Shown here one piece after another: positions 41,015 to 52,069 of a DNA stretch of 64,000 nucleotides. A program made the translations under genes and the position numbers. The stretch lies in contig NZ_CP012401.1 in assembly GCF_001305595.1 (NCBI RefSeq), forward strand, positions 2,057,001 through 2,121,000, read 5' to 3'. The stretch's first letter is position 1. The number at the start of each line of letters is the position of its first letter. Source of the stretch: Azospirillum thiophilum (GTDB taxonomy: Bacteria; Pseudomonadota; Alphaproteobacteria; Azospirillales; Azospirillaceae). A model generated the notes under the pieces. The model saw only the letters and a program-made list of their open reading frames with translations. It had not been told where the DNA came from and ran no database searches.

Positions 41015-42925
41015 ATGGCTTTCCCGCCCCAATTCCTGGAGGAGCTGCGCAGCCGGCTGACGCTGTCGGAGGTGGTGTCCAAGCGCCTGCGCCTGATCCG
41101 CGCCGGCCGGGAGTTCAAGGCGCCCTGTCCTTTCCACAATGAGAAGTCGCCCTCCTTCTACGTCAACGACCAGAAGGGATTCTTCCATTGCTTCGGCTGC
41201 GGTGCCCATGGCGACGTCATCGGCTTCGTCATGCGCCACGACAATCTGGGCTTCCCCGAGGCGGTGGAGCATCTGGCCGGCGATGCCGGGCTGCCGGTGC
41301 CGCGCCCGACGGAGGAGGACCGCCAGCGCTACGAACGGCGCAAGACCCTGCACGATCTGGTCGAGCAGGCGACCCGCTGGTTCGAACAGCAACTGCACAA
41401 TTCCGCCGGCCGCTCGGGTCTGGAGTATCTGGTGCGGCGCGGGCTGGACGACGACATCATCGCGCGCTTCCGGCTGGGCTATGCGCCCGGCGATTCGAAC
41501 GCGCTGCGCATCCATCTGGGCAGGCAGGGCTTTTCCGACGAGGACATGGTCAATGCCGGGCTGCTGAAGCGGCCGGACGACGGCCGGGCGCCCTACAGTT
41601 TCTTCCGCAACCGTGTGATGTTTCCGGTGACAGACCGGCGCGGACAGGTTGTGGCCTTCGGCGGGCGCATCCTGGAGGGCGACGGGCCGAAATACGTCAA
41701 CACCGCGGATACGCCACTCTTTCATAAAGGCACGCTGCTCTATGGCCTGTCGCGGGCGCGGCAGGCGGCGGCCGACGGCAAGCCGGTGATCGTCGCCGAA
41801 GGATATATGGATGTCATCGCCCTGGTCCGCGCCGGTTTCGAGGGGGCGGTGGCGCCGCTGGGCACCGCGCTGACCGAAACCCAGGTGCAGGAGCTGTGGA
41901 AGCTGATCCCGGCGGCGGAGAAGGTGCCCTTCCTCTGTTTCGACGGCGACAATGCCGGCCGGCGCGCGGCGTGGCGGGCGGTGGAGCGCATCCTGCCGCA
42001 CCTCGCCCCCGGCCAGTCGGCCCGCGTCGCCTTCCTGCCGGAGGGCGAGGATCCGGACAGCCTGATCCGCGCCCAGGGGGCCAAGGCGATGGGTGCTGTG
42101 CTGGAGGCCGCCATCCCGCTGTCCGACGCGTTGTGGCGGATGGAGAGCGAGGGCAGGCCGACCGACACGCCGGAGGCCAAGGCGGCGGTGAAGGCGGCGC
42201 TGGAAGCCCGTGTCGCCACCATCGCCGACCGCGACGTCCAGAGCTTCTACCGCACCGAGATGCGCCGCCGCGTCGACGAGGCCTTCGCGCCTGCGCGGCC
42301 CGCCTACAATCGCGGCCCCTGGGTGCCGGGGCAGGGGCGCGGCCGTTTCGGCGAGCCGCCCCGCCGCCATGTGCCGGGTGTGCCGGGCCGCCTCACGTCC
42401 AAGCCGGCGGGGGAGGGGCGCGGCCGCGTCTCCCGCCTCGCCTCGATGCGCGAGCGGATCCTGCTGGCGACCATCATCAATCACCCGGAGCTGTTCGGCG
42501 AACTGACCGAGCCCTTCGGCCTGTTGCCGTTCGGTGACCCGGAGCTCGAAAAACTGCGCTGGGCCGTCATCGAATGCCTTTCCGACGACCGCAACGACGA
42601 CTCGACACTTGACGCCGAAGCGCTTTGTCGCCACTTGTCATCCGCCGGCCATGAGGCCATGGTCGGCGCTTTGCTAGGCGAGTCGACCTATGTCCATGCC
42701 GGCTTCGCCCGTCCGGATGCCTCTACCGAGGACGCCCGGAAGGGATGGTGGCCTGCGTGGCGGCACCTGCACTACGAGCGGGTGCTCGACGATCTTAGGG
42801 AAGCGAAAGCGGCTCTGACCCGTGACAACAGCGAGGCAAACTTCGCGCGGGTCGTGGCTCTTCAGCAGGAGGTCATAAAGTCCGGCCTGGGTATGACGGA
42901 TGATGGTGACTTTGACGGTGTCTGA
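41015..42925 (+). CDS. dnaG: DNA primase
   Basis: The protein has 636 residues from the ATG at 41015. The zinc-binding domain has C38, H41, C59 and C62 (CPFHNEKSPSF ... HCFGCGAHGD). The TOPRIM catalytic core has E262 (VAEGYMDV) and D310-x-D312 (CFDGDNAGRRA). The RNA polymerase-like motif GGRILEGDGPKYVNT lies near 216-230. An Arg/Gly/Pro-rich linker (about 430-480) leads to the DnaB-binding C-terminal domain. It makes RNA primers for replication. It is followed by rpoD, the conserved macromolecular synthesis arrangement. Confidence 0.96.
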   Translation: MAFPPQFLEELRSRLTLSEVVSKRLRLIRAGREFKAPCPFHNEKSPSFYVNDQKGFFHCFGCGAHGDVIGFVMRHDNLGFPEAVEHLAGDAGLPVPRPTEEDRQRYERRKTLHDLVEQATRWFEQQLHNSAGRSGLEYLVRRGLDDDIIARFRLGYAPGDSNALRIHLGRQGFSDEDMVNAGLLKRPDDGRAPYSFFRNRVMFPVTDRRGQVVAFGGRILEGDGPKYVNTADTPLFHKGTLLYGLSRARQAAADGKPVIVAEGYMDVIALVRAGFEGAVAPLGTALTETQVQELWKLIPAAEKVPFLCFDGDNAGRRAAWRAVERILPHLAPGQSARVAFLPEGEDPDSLIRAQGAKAMGAVLEAAIPLSDALWRMESEGRPTDTPEAKAAVKAALEARVATIADRDVQSFYRTEMRRRVDEAFAPARPAYNRGPWVPGQGRGRFGEPPRRHVPGVPGRLTSKPAGEGRGRVSRLASMRERILLATIINHPELFGELTEPFGLLPFGDPELEKLRWAVIECLSDDRNDDSTLDAEALCRHLSSAGHEAMVGALLGESTYVHAGFARPDASTEDARKGWWPAWRHLHYERVLDDLREAKAALTRDNSEANFARVVALQQEVIKSGLGMTDDGDFDGV

Positions 42926-43095
42926 CGGTTGATGGTTCGTATCGTCGGCAATCTGGCATCGGTTGATGGGACGGGGCCGCATGGCTGGTTCTGGGTAGTT
43001 GCACGGTTGGGGGGTGGGGCGGACGGGCCGGGGAACCGGGACCGGGCGCTCCTGTCGTCTTTTTTTCAATGGGGTAATGCGGGGGCACCGATCGC

Positions 43096-45108
<2,013 letters not shown>

Positions 45109-45132
45109 CCGGGAGCGGCATGGTTCGTAGCG

Positions 45133-45159
45133 AAACGGAGGCCTTTCGGCCTCCGTTTT
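45133..45159 (+). terminator. Rho-independent terminator of rpoD
   Basis: An 11-bp stem (AAACGGAGGCC at 45133-45143 with 45148-45158), a TTTC loop and a short T-run lie 24 bases after the rpoD stop. Confidence 0.88.
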
Positions 45160-45240
45160 CGCATGTGGATTTCGTGGACCGATCGAAGAACGAGGGGTTG
45201 CATTTCCCCCGGCCTTTGTCGCAGAGTGCGGCCCGCGGTT

Positions 45241-45316
45241 GGGCCTGTAGTTCAGCGGTTAGAACGCGCCGCTCATAACGGTGTTGTCGTCGGTTCGAAT
45301 CCGGCCGGGCCCACCA
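45241..45316 (+). tRNA. tRNA with CAT anticodon (Ile2 or elongator Met)
   Basis: The 76-base cloverleaf folds fully. The acceptor is GGGCCTG/CGGGCCC, the D-stem GTTC/GAAC, the anticodon stem CGCCG/CGGTG around CTCATAA, the T-arm GTCGG-TTCGAAT-CCGGC, and CCA is encoded. CAT in this context can be tRNA-Ile2 (if C34 is lysidinylated) or elongator Met; it lacks initiator features (three G-C pairs in the anticodon stem, unpaired 1-72). Sequence alone does not settle which. Confidence 0.95.
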
Positions 45317-45359
45317 TTTTTTCCCGAACGACCCAACACTCTGATCGGGGGTCTTGGTC

Positions 45360-47036
45360 GTGGGTGATGCTCTCCAACTCGTTCAATCGGCTGCGGCGGC
45401 GTTGCAGCGGCGGGAGCCGGCGGGGGCGCGCAAGCTGTTGCGGCAGGCGCTGGCGCTCGACCCGGGGCGGGGCGACGGGTGGAGCATCCTGGGCGTGACG
45501 TCCATCGGCAGTGGCGATGCGGTGGGCGCCCTGGCGCCGTTCCGCCGGTCGCTGTGCTGTGCGCCGGCCAATCCCGCCTATGCGCGCAATCTCGCGGCCT
45601 GCCTGAAGCGGCTGGGGCGGTCGGGCGAGGCCGTAGCCGTCCTGCATCGGGCGACGCTGGCAGGCGCACTGGCGCCCGACTTGCTCTGCGATCTTGCCGA
45701 TTTGCGGCTGGGGGGCGGCAACGGTTCGGCGGCGTTGCAGCTTTACCGGCTGGCGTTGCTGCTGGCACCGGACCATGGGCGTAGCCTGAACAATCTGGCG
45801 GAGACCCTGCGCCGGCAGGCGATGCCGGAGGCGGCGACGGAGCTGTTCCGGCTGGCGCGGCTTCGCGGCACGGCAGCGGCCTGGGCCTCGGCAGGGGCGG
45901 AACTGGTCGAGGCCGGGCGGATCGAGGAGGCTCAGCCGGCGCTTTGCCGGTCGCTGGCGCTCGATCCAGCCGACGCGGCAACCTGGAGCAATCTTGGATT
46001 TGCGCATCTGCAACGGCATCGGGCGGAAGCAGCGGTGGCGGCATTTGCCCGTGCCCGCAGGCTTGATCCGGCATTGGCGGAGGTACCGGTCGGGCAGGGC
46101 AGTGCGCTGATGCTGATGGGTTGCGTTCGCGAGGGAGCGGCGCTTTATGAGGAAAGATTGCGGCTGCCGCTGTTCCAGTCGCCGCGGCGCTTCGACCGGC
46201 CGGACTGGGATGGCCGCATCCGGCCGGGAGCAACCCTGCTGGTCCATGCCGACCGCGGACTGGGGGATGCGATCCAGTTCATCCGCTACGCGCCCATCCT
46301 GCGGGCGCGGGGGATGCGGGTGCTGTTCTGCGGCCAGGAGAGCCTGCTGGACCTGCTCCGGTCCTCCGGCGTCGTGGACGCGGCCTTCGGCTATGAAGAG
46401 GAGTTGCCGCCTTACGACATGCATGTCCATGTGATGAGCCTGATCCACCGGATGGGCACCGAACTGGACGACATCCCGGCCGACATTCCCTATCTCCGCC
46501 CGTCGGAAGCGGCGACGAGCCGCTGGGCCGGGCGGACCGCCGGGCTGAAGGGGCTGAAGGTCGGCATCGTCTGGGCCGGTTCGGCGCAGTTCCGCTACGA
46601 CCGGGACCGCTCGCCCCGGTTGGCGCCGCTGCTGCCGCTGTTCGACATTCCGGGGGTGACGGCGGTGGTGCTCCAGTTCGGTCAGGGACGCGACGACATG
46701 GCCAAGTTGCCGTTACCCGCAAGCATTGTGGATTGGGGCGGGGAGTTGCAGGGCATGGACACCACCGCGGCAGCCTTGGAAGGGCTGGATGTGGTGGTCA
46801 GCTCCTGCACCTTCATGGCGCATCTGGCCGGTGCGTTGGGGCGGCCGGTGTCGGTTCTGCTGCATGCCGGGTCGGAATGGCGTTGGCTGCGTGGGCGGGA
46901 GGAGTCGCCTTGGTATCCGACGGCGCGGCTCTACCGCCAGACTGTTCCCGGCGACTGGTCGGGGCCGGTGGCGCGGCTGGGGGCCGATCTGGCGGCGCTG
47001 GCGGAGCGGCGGGCCGCATCCGGACTGCAAGGCTGA
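45360..47036 (+). CDS. TPR-repeat protein with C-terminal glycosyltransferase-like domain
   Basis: The protein has 558 residues from the GTG at 45360; a TTG at 45354 is also in frame. Residues 1-265 hold about six tetratricopeptide-like units (for example LLRQALALDPGRGDGWSILGV and ATWSNLGFAHLQRHRAEAAVAAFARARRLDP). From about 300 the domain resembles the heptosyltransferase (GT9) fold: LLVHADRGLGDAIQFIRYAPIL, VGIVWAGSAQFRYDRDRS, VVSSCTFMAHLAGALGRPVSVLL. Such TPR-GT proteins occur in many alphaproteobacteria and may modify envelope or flagellar glycans. The substrate is unknown. It begins 44 bases after the tRNA. Confidence 0.8.
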   Translation: MGDALQLVQSAAAALQRREPAGARKLLRQALALDPGRGDGWSILGVTSIGSGDAVGALAPFRRSLCCAPANPAYARNLAACLKRLGRSGEAVAVLHRATLAGALAPDLLCDLADLRLGGGNGSAALQLYRLALLLAPDHGRSLNNLAETLRRQAMPEAATELFRLARLRGTAAAWASAGAELVEAGRIEEAQPALCRSLALDPADAATWSNLGFAHLQRHRAEAAVAAFARARRLDPALAEVPVGQGSALMLMGCVREGAALYEERLRLPLFQSPRRFDRPDWDGRIRPGATLLVHADRGLGDAIQFIRYAPILRARGMRVLFCGQESLLDLLRSSGVVDAAFGYEEELPPYDMHVHVMSLIHRMGTELDDIPADIPYLRPSEAATSRWAGRTAGLKGLKVGIVWAGSAQFRYDRDRSPRLAPLLPLFDIPGVTAVVLQFGQGRDDMAKLPLPASIVDWGGELQGMDTTAAALEGLDVVVSSCTFMAHLAGALGRPVSVLLHAGSEWRWLRGREESPWYPTARLYRQTVPGDWSGPVARLGADLAALAERRAASGLQG

Positions 47037-47097
47037 AGCCTTTTGGGCACAAGCGTGGCCGTTGCGCATGAATTTTGCTGCAAGCCCGACAAAGTCT

Positions 47098-47123
47098 GGA
47101 ATAAAGGATGCGCGGCAGGCGTT
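47098..47123 (+). promoter_or_regulatory. Candidate ECF-type promoter before the sigma/anti-sigma operon
   Basis: GGAAT at 47098-47102 and CGTT at 47120-47123 are separated by 17 bases, the architecture of alphaproteobacterial ECF promoters (GGAA-C/T ... CGTT). It lies about 160 bases before the sigma gene start, consistent with autoregulation. Confidence 0.5.
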
Positions 47124-47283
47124 CGCACCCATATGCATCGGGTTCTCCCTCGGCCGCAAGGCCGGATGGAACGGCCCGGCCCTGGACATGCGGCGCCCTT
47201 GTCGTCCCATCCGGCCGCCTTGCGGCCGACGGGGAAGGCCATGGCGTGAGCCGTGGCGTGATCGGTAAGGATCGGGTGCGCGG

Positions 47284-47793
47284 TTGAGCAAATTCGGGGT
47301 CGATCTGGAAGTCCACATCGCGTCCTTGCGGCGCTACGCGCGTGCGTTGCTGCGCAACGGCGCGGATGCGGAGGATCTGGTGCAGGAGGCGTTGACCCGC
47401 GCGGTGGCGCGGGCCGACAGCTTCCAGGCGGGGACGAACCTGCGGGCATGGCTTTTCACCATCCTGCACAACGTCCACGTCAATCAGGTCCGTTCCAAGG
47501 CCGCCCGACCGCAGGAGGTCGACGTCGCAGACGTCGAATCGAAGCTGGTCACCCCGGCACGGCAGGAAGAGCGGGTCGAGCTGCGCGAGATGATGCGTGC
47601 GGTCGACGAGTTGCCGGAGGAGCAGCGCAAGGTGCTTCTTCTGGTGGCGCTGGAGGGCCTGAAATACGACGAGGTCGCCGATACGCTCGGCGTGCCGATC
47701 GGAACCGTCATGTCGCGCCTGTCGCGGGCGCGGGAGGCGGTGCGGGCGAAACTGGCGAACGAGGGTGGCGTCACCCTCCGGCGGGTGAAGTGA
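47284..47793 (+). CDS. ECF (group IV) RNA polymerase sigma factor
   Basis: The protein has 169 residues from a TTG start at 47284. Region 2 is LRRYARALLRNGADAEDLVQEALTRAVARADSFQAGTNLRAWLFTILHNVHVNQVRS (about 15-71). Region 4 is MRAVDELPEEQRKVLLLVALEGLKYDEVADTLGVPIGTVMSRLSRAREAVRAKL (about 102-155). Region 3 is absent, as in all ECF factors. An anti-sigma factor overlaps its stop by one base. The general stress EcfG system (NepR/PhyR) is not seen here, so this is a separate, membrane-signalled factor. Confidence 0.92.
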   Translation: MSKFGVDLEVHIASLRRYARALLRNGADAEDLVQEALTRAVARADSFQAGTNLRAWLFTILHNVHVNQVRSKAARPQEVDVADVESKLVTPARQEERVELREMMRAVDELPEEQRKVLLLVALEGLKYDEVADTLGVPIGTVMSRLSRAREAVRAKLANEGGVTLRRVK

Positions 47794-48731
47794 TGAATGC
47801 GCATCGGGTGTCAGAGGACGAACTCCACGCCTATGTGGATGGCCAACTGGACGGAAACCGCCGCCTCGCGGTGGAACGATGGCTGGCCGACGATTCCGAG
47901 GCGGCGCGCCGGGTGGAGGATTACCGCGCCCAGGCGGTCCTGCTGCACGAGATGTTCGATTCGGTCCTGCGGGAACCGCCGGGCGACACCGTCCAGGATC
48001 TGACCGACCGGCTGAAGGGCCGCATCGCCCGCAACGACAACCATCCGGCGTGGCATGCCCGGCCGCTGGTTCGTTTCGCCGCCGCGGTGATGCTGGTGGT
48101 CGCCGGTGCGGCCGGCGGCTGGATGGGCCGCGGCGCCGATCAGCAGGCGGCCGCTCCCATCGCCCAGCAACGCCAGACCCTGGCCACCTTCGCCCAGGAG
48201 GCGACCCAGGCGCACCGCTTCTACACCTCCGACGAACGGTTCCAGGTTGAGTTGGGCGCCGACAACCAGGACGAGCTGAATGGCTGGCTGTCCAAGCGCA
48301 TGGGCCGCGACGTCTTCGGCCCCGACCTCGGCCGGGTCGGCTACCGCCTGATCGGTGGCCGGTCGCTGCCGACCGACATGGGCGCCGGCGCGCAGTACAT
48401 GTACGCCAACGACGCCAACAAGCGGATCACCCTGTTCGTCGGCGCACCGCAGAGCGGCAACCAGTCCAACTTCAGCTTCACCCAGAACGGCGACGTCGCC
48501 ACCTTCTATTGGGTCGAGGGGCCGCTGGCCTATGCGCTGGCCGGCCGCCTGTCGAAGGAGGAACTGCTGGAGATCGCCAAGGCCGTCTTCCAGGATGTGA
48601 AGGCCGGTCCGCCGCGGCGCGAGCCGCCGCCCGAACAGCAGCCGCAACAGCCCCAACCGCAGCCGCAGCAGCAGGATCAGCCGGCCGGCGTCCAGCCGGT
48701 CAGCGACACGCAGAAGCCGAAGGACAGCTGA
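47793..48731 (+). CDS. Membrane-bound anti-sigma factor
   Basis: The protein has 312 residues and overlaps the sigma gene by one base (TGATG arrangement), so it is coupled. The N-terminal cytoplasmic helical domain (VSEDELHAYVDGQLDGNRRLAVERWLADDSEAARRVEDYRAQ) has the usual anti-sigma pattern, without a zinc-binding HxxxCxxC motif. One membrane span lies at about 93-111. The periplasmic part (about 115-275) has VELGADNQDELNGWLSKRMGRDVF, then YRLIGGRSLP and VATFYWVEGPLAYALAG. The last 40 residues are Gln/Pro-rich. It should hold the ECF factor at the membrane until an envelope signal releases it. Confidence 0.88.
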   Translation: MNAHRVSEDELHAYVDGQLDGNRRLAVERWLADDSEAARRVEDYRAQAVLLHEMFDSVLREPPGDTVQDLTDRLKGRIARNDNHPAWHARPLVRFAAAVMLVVAGAAGGWMGRGADQQAAAPIAQQRQTLATFAQEATQAHRFYTSDERFQVELGADNQDELNGWLSKRMGRDVFGPDLGRVGYRLIGGRSLPTDMGAGAQYMYANDANKRITLFVGAPQSGNQSNFSFTQNGDVATFYWVEGPLAYALAGRLSKEELLEIAKAVFQDVKAGPPRREPPPEQQPQQPQPQPQQQDQPAGVQPVSDTQKPKDS

Positions 48732-48762
48732 AGTCGCGGGTGCTCTCTCCCCGGGGGACCCG

Positions 48763-49413
48763 TTATCTATCCAGCAGCGTCGCCTTCAGCCAGTCGCGCA
48801 GCTCGCGGCAGACCGCCTCCGACGCCTCGTCCAGCGCATGCCCGGTTCCGGGGACCAGCACGAGCTTTTTCGGCTCGCGTGCCTTGCGGTGGACGTGGAT
48901 GGAGCAGCCGGGCGACAGGATGTCGTCCGCCTCGCCATGGATCAGCAGGATGGGGCAGGACAGGTCCTGCACCGGGTCGGTGCCGTAGCCCTGGGTGGCC
49001 AGCGCCACCACCGTACAGACCGCCCCGCGGTTGGATGCCGCCGCCTGGATGACGGCGGCGCCGCCGAAGGAATGGCCGACCAGCCCCACATGGTGGATGC
49101 CCTGGCGTCCGAGGAAGCTCAACCCGCACAATATGTCGTACACCGCCTCCTCCAGCTCGCGCGGGTCGCGGAATCGCAGGCGCAGCGATGCGATCCCGTC
49201 GCCGGTCAGGTCGGCGGCCAGCCGCGGATAGAGCCCGCGTGCCGGCGTGTCGAATCCGCCGCCGATTCCGCCGACCCAGAGCACGGCCAGCTTTCCGTCC
49301 GGGGCCGGATAATAGCGTCCCTCGACCGGTCCGCGGTCGGTGTCGAGGCCCAGCGGTCGATAGCCCTCGGCGTCGGCGGCGCCCAGGGTCGCAGTCAGCA
49401 GAGGCACGGCCAT
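48763..49413 (-). CDS. Dienelactone hydrolase-like alpha/beta hydrolase
   Basis: The protein has 216 residues from the ATG at 49413 with AGGAGGA upstream. The nucleophile motif GLVGHSFGGAAVI is near residues 112-124, the acid is in LIHGEADDI and the histidine in GTGHALDEASEAV. A lid domain is lacking, so it is a minimal hydrolase. It may be an esterase or lactonase; the substrate is unknown. It runs opposite to the flanking operons and converges on the anti-sigma gene. Confidence 0.82.
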   Translation of the reverse strand: MAVPLLTATLGAADAEGYRPLGLDTDRGPVEGRYYPAPDGKLAVLWVGGIGGGFDTPARGLYPRLAADLTGDGIASLRLRFRDPRELEEAVYDILCGLSFLGRQGIHHVGLVGHSFGGAAVIQAAASNRGAVCTVVALATQGYGTDPVQDLSCPILLIHGEADDILSPGCSIHVHRKAREPKKLVLVPGTGHALDEASEAVCRELRDWLKATLLDR

Positions 49414-49567
49414 CCTCCTTTCCGGTCGGTGCTTTACCGAACATAACGGGCGACGGGCCGCGTGGTTGCCGCGCACCGGATGCACCACAGCCTTTGCGAC
49501 AGGCAACGAAGCCGCAACCCGGCTGTTCTCCATTCACAGCGATTGGACAGACGGGAAAGGAGCGGCG

Positions 49568-50413
49568 ATGGCGTCGAACAGTCTGAGTGAACACGGCCGC
49601 CGGCCGGAGCCGACCATTCCGCCTTTGTCCGCGACGGATGGGGCTGCGGGAACCGGTGGGCGATGGCTTGCCATGATGGGCGGCACCGTGCTGGGGGTGC
49701 TGGGGTTGCGGCGGCCGGGATGGAGCGGCGCGATGATCGCGCTGGGCGGTGCCGGGCTGTTCGCCGCCGGTGCCCTGGGGCTGCGGCCCCTGAGCGCGCA
49801 GATCCTGACCGCGCAGCCGAAACCCGGTGCATGGCGCAGCGGCGGGCCGGGGCCGCGCCGCCATATGCTGACGCCGGAGCGCACCCAGGCGGTCGTCACC
49901 ATCGCGTCGGATCCGGGAACGGTCTTCCGCTTCTGGCGCAACTTCGCCAACCTGGCGAAGTTGATGCCTCAACTTGAGCGGATTGATGTGCTGTCGGCCA
50001 CCGAAAGCCGATGGATCGCGCAAGCCGGCGGGATACCCGGCGGGGAAGCCCTGAGCTGGCGTTGCGTGCTGGATCGCGTCGACGAGGACCGGCTGCTGAC
50101 CTGGCATACGGTGGGCGAGACGGCGCTGCCGCACCGTGCCTCGCTGATGTTGAGCCCGGCGCCGGGCAACCGCGGGACGGAGGTGCGCCTGACACTGGTC
50201 TATCGCGTTGCGGCAACGGACGTGGCGGCGCTGTTGGGCGTGACGCCGCAGTTGCAGGCGGAGGAGGCGCTGCGCCGGCTGAAGCAACGGGTCGAGACGG
50301 GTGAGCTGTCGACCACCGACCGCCAGCCGCGTGGGCATGGCTCCTCGGGCCTGGGGTCGTCCGGCTCGAACCTCGACTCCGGCCCCGGCGATTCCCGGGA
50401 GGCGATGGAATGA
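49568..50413 (+). CDS. SRPBCC (polyketide cyclase-like) membrane protein
   Basis: The protein has 281 residues from the ATG at 49568. Two hydrophobic segments near 33-70 (LAMMGGTVLGVLGL and AMIALGGAGLFAAGALGL) form a short membrane hairpin. A START/SRPBCC domain follows (about 105-250): VVTIASDPGTVFRFWRNFANLAKLMPQLERIDVL and VRLTLVYRVAATDVAALLG. Such proteins often sit beside zinc alcohol dehydrogenases, as here, where the stop overlaps the dehydrogenase ATG by 4 bases. The ligand is unknown. Confidence 0.85.
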   Translation: MASNSLSEHGRRPEPTIPPLSATDGAAGTGGRWLAMMGGTVLGVLGLRRPGWSGAMIALGGAGLFAAGALGLRPLSAQILTAQPKPGAWRSGGPGPRRHMLTPERTQAVVTIASDPGTVFRFWRNFANLAKLMPQLERIDVLSATESRWIAQAGGIPGGEALSWRCVLDRVDEDRLLTWHTVGETALPHRASLMLSPAPGNRGTEVRLTLVYRVAATDVAALLGVTPQLQAEEALRRLKQRVETGELSTTDRQPRGHGSSGLGSSGSNLDSGPGDSREAME

Positions 50414-51657
50414 AGGCGCTCTGCTGGAACGGCCCTGGTGACCTGCGGGTGGAGCGGGTGCGCGACCCGGTGCTGGTCAACCCACATGACGTGATCGTCA
50501 AGGTGACGCTGTCGTCGGTCTGCGGATCGGACCTGCCTCTGCTCGACGGCCATGTGCCGACCATGCGGCCGGGCGACATCATCGGCCGCGAGTTCCTCGG
50601 CGAGATCGTGGAGAAGGGGGCGGAGGTCCGCCATCTCAACCGCGGCGACCGGGTCGTCGTCATGTCGGTCATCGGCTGCGGCCATTGCGGCCATTGCCGG
50701 AACGGCGAAAGCGCGCTGTGCGACAACTCCAACCCCAATCCGGAGCGTGCCCGTGCCGCCTACGGCCATTGCGGTGCCGGCCTCTTCGGCCATAGCCACG
50801 CCTTCGGCGGCTATGCCGGCAGCCATGCCGACTATGTCCGCGTGCCCTATGCGGACTTCAACGCCATCCGCGTGCCGGAGGGGGTGAGCGACGAGACGGC
50901 GGTCTTCCTGTCCGACACGGTGCCGACCGGCTACATGGCCGCCGAGATGGCCGGCATCAGGCCGGGCGACGTGGTGGCGGTGTGGGGCTGCGGCGCGGTT
51001 GGCCAGATGGCGATCCACAGCGCCCATCTGCTGGGTGCCGGGCGGGTGATCGGCATCGACCGCGTTTCCGGCCGGCTGCGCGCCGCCCAGATGAAGGCGG
51101 GAGCGGAAACGCTGGACTATGGCCGCGTCGACGTCTTCGACTCGCTGCAGGCGATGACCGGGGGGCGCGGCCCCGACGCCTGCATCGACGCGGTCGGAAT
51201 GGATGCCGACGACAATGCTGGCGATGGCGCCTCCAACCCGGCGGAGGATCTGTACGACCGCGGCAAACGGACGGTCGGGCGGACGGTCGGCCGGATGGTT
51301 GGGCAGGCGGTGGAGCAGGAGGCGGTGGGGGTGCGGACCGACCGGCCGGCGGTGTTGCGGCAGATGATCGAGAGTTGCCGCAAGGGCGGCACCCTCTCCA
51401 TCGTCGGCGAGTATGGCGGGCTGATCGACCGCTTCCCGCTGGGGGCGGCGATGAACAAGGGGCTGGCCTTCCGCATGGGACGGCAGAACGGCCAACGCTC
51501 CGCCATGCGCCTGTTCGAGCATATCGGGAAGGGAGAGCTCGATCCGTCCTACCTGATGACGCACCGCCTGCCGCTGGACGACGGGCCGCAGGGCTATCGT
51601 CTGTTCAAGGACAGGGCCGAGGATTGCCTGCGCGTCGTCTTCGCCCCGCATTCCTGA
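50410..51657 (+). CDS. Zinc-dependent alcohol dehydrogenase (formaldehyde dehydrogenase-like)
   Basis: The protein has 415 residues. The catalytic zinc site includes C38 (VCGSD) and E61 (GREF). The structural zinc site is C90-x2-C93-x2-C96-x7-C104 (GCGHCGHCRNGESALCDN). The NAD-binding motif is AVWGCGAVG. The subgroup with HSHAFGGYAGSHADYVRVPYAD and GEYGGLIDRFPLGAAMNKG is the glutathione-independent formaldehyde dehydrogenase-like clade. An unusual Arg/Val/Gly stretch near residues 285-300 is encoded by a 12-bp tandem repeat. The substrate is unconfirmed. It is coupled to the SRPBCC gene upstream. Confidence 0.9.
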   Translation: MKALCWNGPGDLRVERVRDPVLVNPHDVIVKVTLSSVCGSDLPLLDGHVPTMRPGDIIGREFLGEIVEKGAEVRHLNRGDRVVVMSVIGCGHCGHCRNGESALCDNSNPNPERARAAYGHCGAGLFGHSHAFGGYAGSHADYVRVPYADFNAIRVPEGVSDETAVFLSDTVPTGYMAAEMAGIRPGDVVAVWGCGAVGQMAIHSAHLLGAGRVIGIDRVSGRLRAAQMKAGAETLDYGRVDVFDSLQAMTGGRGPDACIDAVGMDADDNAGDGASNPAEDLYDRGKRTVGRTVGRMVGQAVEQEAVGVRTDRPAVLRQMIESCRKGGTLSIVGEYGGLIDRFPLGAAMNKGLAFRMGRQNGQRSAMRLFEHIGKGELDPSYLMTHRLPLDDGPQGYRLFKDRAEDCLRVVFAPHS

Positions 51658-51690
51658 GGCCCCGCATTCCTGAAACTGGGGAGAGCCGAT

Positions 51691-51945
51691 ATGGAGCTGA
51701 TCTACGCCTATCCCGCCGAGCGGGGCCGTGGTGTCGAAGCCGAGATCGTCGGCACCCTGCGCGACCGCTTCGGTGCCGTCGTCCAGACCGCGCGCGAGGA
51801 ACGCGACGCCGAGCGCGGACGGCGCACCGACGTCTTCGTCACCCTGGACGTCACCGACGATCGGGCCGAAGCGGCGCTGACCGCCCTGCGCGCCCATCCG
51901 CTGGTGATCGACGCGGCGGCACGGAGCTTCGGGGAGAGGGTCTGA
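51691..51945 (+). CDS. Small hypothetical protein
   Basis: The protein has 84 residues with GGGAGAG before the ATG. The alternating strand-helix pattern (MELIYAYP, VEAEIVGTLRDRFGAVV, TDVFVTLDVTDDRAEAALTALRAHP) suggests a small ferredoxin-like or ACT-like fold. No family is recognised. It sits between the dehydrogenase and treZ on the same strand. Confidence 0.6.
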   Translation: MELIYAYPAERGRGVEAEIVGTLRDRFGAVVQTAREERDAERGRRTDVFVTLDVTDDRAEAALTALRAHPLVIDAAARSFGERV

Positions 51946-52069
51946 TGGGGGCAGCCGGGGCGCCGGAGGCGCCGGCACCGAAGAACGCCAGCGCAAAGGG
52001 ACAGGATCCGGGCAATTTCCTCCATATGGCTGTGACCAAGCTCCCCCGCCGCTGTTGAGCAGGGAGCAT

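Noticed and set aside
47284-48731. EcfG/NepR/PhyR general stress response locus
   Set aside because: The sigma factor is followed by a membrane-spanning anti-sigma factor, and no NepR or PhyR gene is adjacent.
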